Assembly (NCBI RefSeq): GCF_008015755.1
Contig: NZ_SSGF01000006.1
Coordinates: 62,001 to 126,000, forward strand
Direction of reading: 5' to 3'
DNA: 64,000 nucleotides
Source of the DNA: Methylophilus sp.
Lineage (GTDB): Bacteria; Pseudomonadota; Gammaproteobacteria; Burkholderiales; Methylophilaceae
Shown here: one piece after another, positions 49,443-56,868 of the stretch
How positions within the stretch are numbered: position 1 is the stretch's first letter
How the letters are laid out: each line of letters opens with the position of its first letter
Position numbers and translations under genes: made by a program
The notes under the pieces: generated by a model
Seen by the model: the letters and a program-made list of their open reading frames with translations, nothing else
The model's database searches: none
What the model was told of the DNA's origin: nothing

Positions 49443-50240
49443 TTAACCTCTCAGCAATGTCATCACTTGGTTAGGCAACTGGTTCGCTTGAGCCAGCATC
49501 GCAGTACCAGCTTGTTGCAGAATCTGTGCACGTGTCATCTTGGCTGTTTCTGAAGCAAAGTCAGCATCAGTGATACGTGACTTAGCAGCAGACATGTTCT
49601 CAGAAGCCACACCCAGGTTGCTGACCACTGAAGCAAAACGGTTTTGGTAAGCACCCAATGTCGCACGGCTGGTGTTCACTGTCGTCAGTTGTGCGTCAAT
49701 CGCTGTAATCGCAGATGATGCAGCAGCAGCTGAAGACAGGGAACCGGACAGAGAAGCTGCTGACACAGATGACACGCTAATCGTATCGCCACTGTCTGCA
49801 CCGATCTGGAAGTTATAACCAGCACCGAATGCAGCTTGACCGTTAAACTTGGTTGCAGTACCCAAACGTGTCAGTTCTGATTTCAGTTGTGAAAATTCTG
49901 TATCCAGGTTTGCACGGTCACCAGAGCTGTAAGAACCGTTAGCTGCTTGTACAGCCAGTTCACGCATACGTTGTAAGGCATCAGTTGCGCTGCTCAAACC
50001 ACCTTCTGCAGTTTGCAGGAAAGAGATCGCGTCGTTGGCGTTACGTGTTGCAACATCCATGCCGCGAACTTGTGAGTCCATACGGGTTGCAATCGCCATA
50101 CCAGCCGCATCGTCTTTAGCGCTGTTGATACGCAGACCAGAAGACAAGCGTTGAATAGAAGTATTCAGGCTGCCTTGTGAAGCGTTTAAGTTACGTTGTG
50201 CATTCAAGGATGCCAAGTTGGTGTTGATTACTGAAGCCAT
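49443..50240 (-). CDS. fliC: Flagellin FliC (265 aa)
   Basis: MASVINTNLASLNAQRNLNASQGSLNTSIQRLSSGLRINSAKDDAAGMAIATRM ... AQILQQAGTAMLAQANQLPNQVMTLLRG. Confidence 0.98.
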   Translation of the reverse strand: MASVINTNLASLNAQRNLNASQGSLNTSIQRLSSGLRINSAKDDAAGMAIATRMDSQVRGMDVATRNANDAISFLQTAEGGLSSATDALQRMRELAVQAANGSYSSGDRANLDTEFSQLKSELTRLGTATKFNGQAAFGAGYNFQIGADSGDTISVSSVSAASLSGSLSSAAAASSAITAIDAQLTTVNTSRATLGAYQNRFASVVSNLGVASENMSAAKSRITDADFASETAKMTRAQILQQAGTAMLAQANQLPNQVMTLLRG

Positions 50241-50352
50241 GTTAAATCTCCTTTAGAGTCGTATATCCAGTTAAGTGTCAAATCGTCATATTACTTTCAA
50301 CGTTGATCGCTATTTACCACTTAATGTTTGCTATCTAGCGTTGTTAGTTGTG

Positions 50353-50379
50353 TTATCGACCGCTTCTGAAATTTCTTTA
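50353..50379 (-). promoter_or_regulatory. Sigma-28 (FliA) promoter of fliC
   Basis: Minus strand reads TAAAGAAA-N11-GTCGATAA, ~110 nt upstream of fliC start. Confidence 0.82.
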
Positions 50380-50688
50380 ATCCTTGTTGCAAATTTCTTT
50401 TTTCGATCAATCATGCACTTGAAACTATTTACGACCCCTTGCTGCAAATCTTTAGCCTTTTATCAAAAACGACACAAAATTGTTTATATCAATCTATTTT
50501 ACAAAAGGAGGCGCTGTCACCATTAACCGAGCTAAACAGAGATTCAGTCTTAATTCCGCTTTTAAAGCTTCCCCTTTAAAACCGTGCATCCTAGCCAGCA
50601 TGTCACACAAGATATAAGGCCAGTTTTCGGCGTTTATCTACAAATCATTCCCAGGCATAGCCAACGATAATCAGGCTATCCATTTCGC

Positions 50689-50706
50689 ATACCTTATATA
50701 AGGTAT
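50689..50706. promoter_or_regulatory. 18-bp perfect palindrome upstream of phosphonate operon (candidate operator)
   Basis: ATACCTTATATAAGGTAT equals its own reverse complement; 24 nt before ATG at 50731. Confidence 0.55.
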
Positions 50707-50730
50707 CCAAAAAGACTAAAGGAGTTTTGC

Positions 50731-52029
50731 ATGGCATCAGTTTATGTAGGGATGACGGTAGACATCTTGCACCATGGCCATATCAATATTATTGAGCAGG
50801 CCAGAAAGTATGGCGACGTTACCATCGGCCTGTTATCAGACGCCGCGGTGGCAGACCATAAACGTCTGCCTTACCTGACTTATGAACAGCGCAAACAGAT
50901 CGTCAGCAATATTCGCGGCGTGGTGAACGTGGTGCCGCAGGAAGAATGGGACTACGCGCCTAACCTGCTCAAATACAAACCCGACATCATGGTGCATGGC
51001 GACGACTGGCTGGAAGGCCCATTGGTGCCCTACCGTGACCGTGCGCGTGCCGCCCTGGCTGAATATGGCGGCCATTTAATTGAGATTCCTTATACACGCG
51101 GCGTGTCTTCTAATGAAATGCTGGGCCAAATCCAGGCGCTGGGCACCACGCCGGATATTCGCCGCCGCACCCTGAAAAGATTACTCACGGTCAAACCGAT
51201 TTCGCGCTTTATTGAAGCGCACAACCCGATCTCTGCCCTGATTGCCGAACACGCCACCGCACAGCGCAATGGCAAAACCTGCCAGTTTGACGGCTTCTGG
51301 TCGAGCTCTTTGACTGACTCTACCGCCCGCGGCAAGCCGGATATTGAAGCGGTCGAAATCAACAGCCGTTTGTCGAATATTAATGACATTTTTGATGTCA
51401 CCACCAAACCTTTAATTATGGATGCTGACACCGGTGGCAAACTGGAGCACTTTGAACTCAATGTGCGCAGCATGGAACGCCTGGGCATTTCCGCCACCAT
51501 TATTGAAGACAAGATTGGTTTAAAAAAGAATTCTTTATTTGGCAATGAAGTGCCACAGTTACAGGACGAGATTGAGCCGTTTTGCGAAAAAATCATGGCA
51601 GGTCGTGCTGCGCGTGTCAGCGATGACTTTATGGTCATTGCCCGTATCGAGAGCCTGATTCTCGATAAAGGTATGGCAGATGCGGTGAAGCGCGCACAAG
51701 CCTATGTCGGTGCAGGCGTAGATGGCGTCATGATACACAGTCGCCAAAAGTCACCTGATGAAGTATTTGAGTTTGCCAAAATCTTTAAATCAGAGTTTCC
51801 GACCACGCCATTGGTGTGCGTCCCAACCAGTTACAACATGGTGACAGAAGAAGAATTGGCTTTACGTGGATTCAACCTGGTGATTTATGCCAACCACATG
51901 ATGCGCGCAGCTTATCCGGCCATGCAAAATGCGGCGATAGAAATCCTTAAAAATGGCAGGACCGCAGAAATCGAATCCAACCTGATGTCGATTAACGATG
52001 TGCTGGAACTGATTCCAGGCACCAAATAA
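50731..52029 (+). CDS. pepM: Phosphoenolpyruvate mutase with N-terminal nucleotidyltransferase domain
   Basis: N-terminal HHGH (DILHHGHINII); C-terminal EDKIGLKKNS = EDKX5NS signature of PEP mutase, ISATIIEDKIG..., VMIHSRQKSPDEVFEFA. Confidence 0.94.
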   Translation: MASVYVGMTVDILHHGHINIIEQARKYGDVTIGLLSDAAVADHKRLPYLTYEQRKQIVSNIRGVVNVVPQEEWDYAPNLLKYKPDIMVHGDDWLEGPLVPYRDRARAALAEYGGHLIEIPYTRGVSSNEMLGQIQALGTTPDIRRRTLKRLLTVKPISRFIEAHNPISALIAEHATAQRNGKTCQFDGFWSSSLTDSTARGKPDIEAVEINSRLSNINDIFDVTTKPLIMDADTGGKLEHFELNVRSMERLGISATIIEDKIGLKKNSLFGNEVPQLQDEIEPFCEKIMAGRAARVSDDFMVIARIESLILDKGMADAVKRAQAYVGAGVDGVMIHSRQKSPDEVFEFAKIFKSEFPTTPLVCVPTSYNMVTEEELALRGFNLVIYANHMMRAAYPAMQNAAIEILKNGRTAEIESNLMSINDVLELIPGTK

Positions 52030-52053
52030 CCGTCACCACATAAGCGGAGCATC

Positions 52054-53232
52054 ATGATGATACCAGCCGAGGCATTTTTAAGCGCATTACAAACCGAGCA
52101 GGTGCAGTTTTTTGCCGGTGTGCCAGACTCACTGCTCAAAGAGTTGTGCGCCTGCTTTTCAGACACGCTGGCGACAGGTCAGCATGTGATTGCTGCCAAC
52201 GAAGGCGGCGCAATTGGCCTGGCGATTGGTCATTACCTGGCCACGCATCAGCCTGCGCTGGTCTATATGCAAAACTCCGGCCTGGGCAATGTGATCAACC
52301 CGATTGTGTCACTGGCAGATCCACAGGTGTATGGCATTCCGATGTTGCTGGTGGTTGGCTGGCGCGGTGAACTCAATGCGCAAGGTGAACAAATCCATGA
52401 TGAACCGCAGCACGTAAAACAGGGCCAGATTACCTTGTCACAACTTGATGTGCTGGGCTTACCTTATCAAGTGATGGCCGAGGACATAGCCACGGCGCAT
52501 GCGCAAATCAACACCTTATTGCAGCAAGCGATGACTCGCCAAGGTCCGGTCGCATTGGTGGTGCGCAAGCAAAGTTTTGCGCCGTATAAATCGGTGAAAA
52601 CAAGCACGGCCCCCGCCTCAACCCTGGCAGATAAATTACCCGTGCTGCACAGCCGTGAACAGATGATTGAACAAATTGTGTCTGCCTTGCCAGAAGAGGC
52701 TGCCGTGGTAGCGACCACCGGCATGGCCTCACGTGAACTATTTGAACTGCGCAAAGCGCAACAGGCCGGACACGGCCGTGACTTTCTCACCGTTGGCGGC
52801 ATGGGCCATGCCTCGCAAATTGCCTGTGGCATTGCGCTGGCACAACCAGAGCGACAAGTGGTGTGTATTGATGGCGATGGCGCCCTGCTCATGCATATGG
52901 GCAGCCTCACCATCAGTGCCCAGCAGGCGAACTTGCTGCACATTGTGCTGAACAATGGCGCGCATGACTCCGTGGGTGGTCAACCCACAGTAGCTGCACA
53001 ATTGACACTGGCTGAGATTGCCAGTGCCGCAGGCTACGGGCAGGTCTACAGCGTGTCTGGCACAGAATCATTAAACACTGCCTTGCAACAAGCCCTGGTC
53101 AGTGGCAAAAGCAGTTTTATTGAAGTGCTATGCCGTAAAGGGGCGCGGGCTGACCTGGGTCGCCCGACGCGCACCCCGGCCCAAAACAAACAAGATTTCA
53201 TGCAGTTTTTAACCGAGGTGGAATATGCCTGA
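52054..53232 (+). CDS. ppd: Phosphonopyruvate decarboxylase (TPP-dependent)
   Basis: FFAGVPDSLLKELC N-terminus, NEGGAIGLAIGHYLATHQPALVYMQNSGLGN, CIDGDGALLMHMGSL...LNNGAHDSVGGQPT. Confidence 0.94.
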   Translation: MMIPAEAFLSALQTEQVQFFAGVPDSLLKELCACFSDTLATGQHVIAANEGGAIGLAIGHYLATHQPALVYMQNSGLGNVINPIVSLADPQVYGIPMLLVVGWRGELNAQGEQIHDEPQHVKQGQITLSQLDVLGLPYQVMAEDIATAHAQINTLLQQAMTRQGPVALVVRKQSFAPYKSVKTSTAPASTLADKLPVLHSREQMIEQIVSALPEEAAVVATTGMASRELFELRKAQQAGHGRDFLTVGGMGHASQIACGIALAQPERQVVCIDGDGALLMHMGSLTISAQQANLLHIVLNNGAHDSVGGQPTVAAQLTLAEIASAAGYGQVYSVSGTESLNTALQQALVSGKSSFIEVLCRKGARADLGRPTRTPAQNKQDFMQFLTEVEYA

Positions 53233-54220
53233 AGCATCGTCTAGCATACACGCCCATGTGGCCACACAAAACCAGCACAAAGTGCTGTTCACAGCCGGGC
53301 CTGCGAGCTTGCTCGAAGAAAACCTGCTTGGATTGCGCCCTTGTTTTGGCCGTGGTGATGTAGATTACAATCAGGTAGAAGATGCGGTATTAAGCGCGCT
53401 CAAAACCATGACAGGGCACACACAGATTGCGCGCCTGCAAGGCTCAGCCAGCCTGGCGCTGGAAATCGCCAGTCTGAACTTTTTACACGGCAAGGTACTG
53501 GTCATCGACAGTGGGTATTACGCCCAGCGATTAGCCAGCTTTGCGCAACTGGCGCAACGCACGGCAGGTGAAGTGTCACTGGTCACCGTCTGCGACTGGC
53601 AGCAATTGACCAATGTCAGCGGTAAATATGACTGGGTCGTCGCCTGCTACACCGAAACCAGCGCCGGTTTATTACTGCCCATAGAGGATTTACGCGCCCT
53701 GGCAGACCGTGTCGGCGCGCAGCTGATGCTGGATGCCACCGCCTCTATCGGCCTCGAAGCCGATCACAATCTGGCTGATGTGATTGCCTACAGCTCCTGC
53801 AAAGGCCTGTTTGGTCTCACCGGTGCCTCATTTATTGCGTTTAACCAGTTACCCAAACACGAGGTCGACTCGTTTTACCTTAACCTGGCCACACATCTCG
53901 AACGCCGCATGACTGGCCCTTATCATGCCATCGCCTCTTTATATGAAGTGTTGCCCAAGCATACCGATTTGCGCGAAGCCGTGTTTATCAACAAGGCGCA
54001 GATGCTGAAGAAAATTGCCGCTTACACCACCCACCCTGTGCATTATCAACCAGTGCTATGCACCTGGGTCGATGCCAAGGTCAGCAGCCAGGATGCGCGC
54101 GCCGTGCTTTACCAGCCACGCGGCATCAGCCGTGGCAGCGTGGTGTGCCATTTAGGCGAAGCACACCTGGGTAGTACCGCACGCGGCGCCATCCTCGATT
54201 TACTGGAGTTACAGCCATGA
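53225..54220 (+). CDS. PLP-dependent class V aminotransferase, 2-aminoethylphosphonate transaminase (PhnW)-like
   Basis: VLFTAGPASLLEENLLGLRPCFGRGDVDYNQVEDAVLSALKTMTGHTQIARLQGSASLALE; SSCKGLFGLTGASF; overlaps ppd stop. Confidence 0.85.
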   Translation: MPEASSSIHAHVATQNQHKVLFTAGPASLLEENLLGLRPCFGRGDVDYNQVEDAVLSALKTMTGHTQIARLQGSASLALEIASLNFLHGKVLVIDSGYYAQRLASFAQLAQRTAGEVSLVTVCDWQQLTNVSGKYDWVVACYTETSAGLLLPIEDLRALADRVGAQLMLDATASIGLEADHNLADVIAYSSCKGLFGLTGASFIAFNQLPKHEVDSFYLNLATHLERRMTGPYHAIASLYEVLPKHTDLREAVFINKAQMLKKIAAYTTHPVHYQPVLCTWVDAKVSSQDARAVLYQPRGISRGSVVCHLGEAHLGSTARGAILDLLELQP

Positions 54221-54630
54221 TGCAGCCAGCAAAACGCATTATGGTCGATATGTCAGCCACGCTGATCCACCACGGCCACGTGCGCCTGTTAAAAGCCGCC
54301 AAACAACTAGGCCATGTGGTGGTGGCCTTAACCACCGACGAAGAAATCCGCGCCAAGAAAGGCTACGAGCCCGAGCTGGATTATGCTGCCCGTGCCGAGG
54401 TGTTACTGGCCATGCGCGATGTCGACGAAGTCGTGCCTAGCCCCTGGCTGCTCGATGAAGCCTTTTTGCAACAACACAAGATAGACCTGCTGGTGCATGG
54501 CCACGACAACAGTAATCCGATTGCAGCCGACAAGCTATATATTTTGCCACGCACCGAAGGCATCAGCAGCACCTTGTTGCGTGCCCGCGTGCTCAAAGCC
54601 GTCAGTCAAAAAATGGAAGCAAACACATGA
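54217..54630 (+). CDS. Cytidylyltransferase-like nucleotidyltransferase (candidate CTP:AEP cytidylyltransferase)
   Basis: HHGHVRLLKAAKQLG (HXGH), VHGHDN, EGISSTLLR (ISSTXXR); 4-nt overlaps on both sides. Confidence 0.85.
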   Translation: MMQPAKRIMVDMSATLIHHGHVRLLKAAKQLGHVVVALTTDEEIRAKKGYEPELDYAARAEVLLAMRDVDEVVPSPWLLDEAFLQQHKIDLLVHGHDNSNPIAADKLYILPRTEGISSTLLRARVLKAVSQKMEANT

Positions 54631-55325
54631 GTAACCTCTGGCAACAGATTTGGGAAAAACGTACGCTGCAACCGCAACACGCCATCACGCTGGATACCTT
54701 GATTGCGCTCGATGGCTTTGACAGCGGCGCAGGCAAAATCAACCTGGCAGACTGGCAGGAATATACCCGCCGTATCAGTGACAAACTGGGACTTAAGTCT
54801 GGCGACTCAGTGTTTGAAGTCGGTTGCGGTGCTGGGGCGTTTTTATACGCCTTGCGCCAGCAACACAGCCTGACGGTGGGTGGCCTCGATTATGCCGCCG
54901 GACTCATAGAAGCCGCCCAGCAAGCCATGCCGGATGGTGACTTCCAGGCGCAATCTGCGCAAACCATGGCCACCGAGCCGCAATATGATTTTGTGATCGC
55001 CAACAGCGTGTTTCATTATTTTGATGAAGCCATGGCAGCCCAGGTGTTCCAGGCTATGTGGCAAAAAGCCAGAGTTGGCGTCGCCATTCTCGATATTCCG
55101 CATGCCGCGACGCGCGACGCCTGCGAGCACGCCCGCCGCGATGCGCTGAGCATTGCCGAATATGAAGAAAAATACCGTGGCTTGCACCACACCTATTACA
55201 CGCCTGAGTGGTTTAGCCAGCAATTGCCAACCAAACCACAGCAGGTATTTGAAAGCTGCGTGCCAAATTACGCACAAAGCCAATACCGTTTCAGTGTTAT
55301 TTTTACTAAACGCTTGCATGGATAA
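54627..55325 (+). CDS. Class I SAM-dependent methyltransferase
   Basis: SVFEVGCGAGAFLYAL, DFVIANSVFHYFDE. Confidence 0.87.
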   Translation: MSNLWQQIWEKRTLQPQHAITLDTLIALDGFDSGAGKINLADWQEYTRRISDKLGLKSGDSVFEVGCGAGAFLYALRQQHSLTVGGLDYAAGLIEAAQQAMPDGDFQAQSAQTMATEPQYDFVIANSVFHYFDEAMAAQVFQAMWQKARVGVAILDIPHAATRDACEHARRDALSIAEYEEKYRGLHHTYYTPEWFSQQLPTKPQQVFESCVPNYAQSQYRFSVIFTKRLHG

Positions 55326-55331
55326 GCCATC

Positions 55332-56720
55332 ATGACGACTACCCCACACCAACCCGTGTTTACTTTCTTTTATACCGACAACTGCGAGCGCCAGGCCTTA
55401 GCGCCGGTGGCCGATGAGATCGCCAGCAGAGGCTATGTGATTCAATGGAGCACCAACTCCAAGCAATATGCTGAGGTCGGAGTGTATTGTGAGCACGCGT
55501 GCAAACCGAATGCCGGATTTTCCGTCATCCTGCTACATGACCTGGCGCAGCGCCATGATATCTGGCCACACTTCTGGCATCACGAACCATGGTCGGCGTT
55601 TGATATCGGCGTGGTGCCTGGCCCAGCCTGGGTTGAGCGCTGGCAGACACAAGCCAATTTTAAGCAGGCACAGCCCAAATTAGGCATGTTTGACCTCGGT
55701 TGGCCCAAAGCCGACCTGGTCTACCGCAACCAGGACACCTTTAAACAGGAGGCGCAAAAACTGCGTGAACAACTGGGCCTGAAATATGAGCACTCCATCC
55801 TCTATGCGCCCTCCTGGGAGAACCATGGCAAGCAGGATGAGTTTGTACAGGCCCTGAAAGACTTACCAGTCAACTTGCTGTTAAAACAAGCGCCCTGGTC
55901 AGACAAATATCGCTGGGTGCTGAATAATATTGACGAGATGGACGCCCTGCATCGCAATTACGCCGACAACGTGTATGTCGTCGATCGCGAAATCAGCATC
56001 ATGTATTGCTTAGGCCTGGCCGATGTCATGGTCTCGGATGAGTCCAGTGTGCTGACAGAAGCCTTGCTGCTGGATGTGCCTGGCATTGCCGTCACCGACT
56101 GGTTGATTCCAGACACTAATCCACCACGTCCGGCCAGTGTGCCCTACGACTATGTAATTAAAACCGTGAAAGCCGACTTGCGCCGCACGGTTGAAGACGT
56201 GTTGCAAAACGCCGCCGTCTATCAACAACAGATCACAGAAAACAAACAACATCAGTTTGCCAACCTAGGCCAAAGTGCAACCTTGATTGCCGATAACATT
56301 CTCGCTGCCCTCGCTGGCGCAACAGAATTGCCGACACCAGCGATCAAATCCCAGGTAGAGATTGACCGCAACACGTATCACTATGCAGAAAAACTGGCCG
56401 CCGAAGGTGATTTGAAATTGTCGACGCAAGTCATGCTGGAGTTGATTAAAAAAGAAAGCTGCTGCTGGGAGCCCTACAATGACCTGGGCACCTTGTTGGT
56501 CAGCCAGGGCCAATTTGAAGATGCTGAGCTGTTGCTTGAAAAAGCCGTGCTGCTGGCACAAGAAAATGCCACGATCCCCCTCAGCAACCTGACTGAGGTG
56601 TATTGCCTGCAAGAAAAAGCCGACAAAGCCTTGCTGACCCTGGCCAAACTCAGTCAATACACACCTAACCCGGTTGGTTCTATTCCGCATATCCGCCGTT
56701 GCATGGAAACCATGTTTTAA
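55332..56720 (+). CDS. CDP-glycerol glycerophosphotransferase (TagB/TagF)-like protein with C-terminal TPRs
   Basis: HSILYAPSWENHGKQDEFVQAL, ADVMVSDESSVLTEALLLDVPGIAV; C-terminal ~110 aa with TPR-like CCWEPYNDLGTLLVSQGQFEDAELLLEKAVLLAQENATIPLSNLTEVYCLQEKADKAL. Confidence 0.8.
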   Translation: MTTTPHQPVFTFFYTDNCERQALAPVADEIASRGYVIQWSTNSKQYAEVGVYCEHACKPNAGFSVILLHDLAQRHDIWPHFWHHEPWSAFDIGVVPGPAWVERWQTQANFKQAQPKLGMFDLGWPKADLVYRNQDTFKQEAQKLREQLGLKYEHSILYAPSWENHGKQDEFVQALKDLPVNLLLKQAPWSDKYRWVLNNIDEMDALHRNYADNVYVVDREISIMYCLGLADVMVSDESSVLTEALLLDVPGIAVTDWLIPDTNPPRPASVPYDYVIKTVKADLRRTVEDVLQNAAVYQQQITENKQHQFANLGQSATLIADNILAALAGATELPTPAIKSQVEIDRNTYHYAEKLAAEGDLKLSTQVMLELIKKESCCWEPYNDLGTLLVSQGQFEDAELLLEKAVLLAQENATIPLSNLTEVYCLQEKADKALLTLAKLSQYTPNPVGSIPHIRRCMETMF

Positions 56721-56760
56721 GGCCATTCAATCGTTTTAAATCGCCATACAGCAGCTACAC

Positions 56761-56792
56761 AATCCGGCCACAGCAATGTCGCCGGATTTTTT
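56761..56792 (+). terminator. Rho-independent terminator of phosphonate operon
   Basis: AATCCGGC-N12-GCCGGATTTTTT. Confidence 0.85.
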
Positions 56793-56823
56793 GTTGACTG
56801 TGCGATTTCAACAGGCAACAAAA

Positions 56824-56849
56824 AAGCATGCACATCACTGTGCATGCTT
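56824..56849 (-). terminator. Rho-independent terminator of the giant minus-strand gene
   Basis: Minus strand: AAGCATGCACA-N4-TGTGCATGCTT followed by T-tract (TTTTTTGTTG). Confidence 0.85.
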
Positions 56850-56868
56850 GTTGAATCACCGCTGCTGC

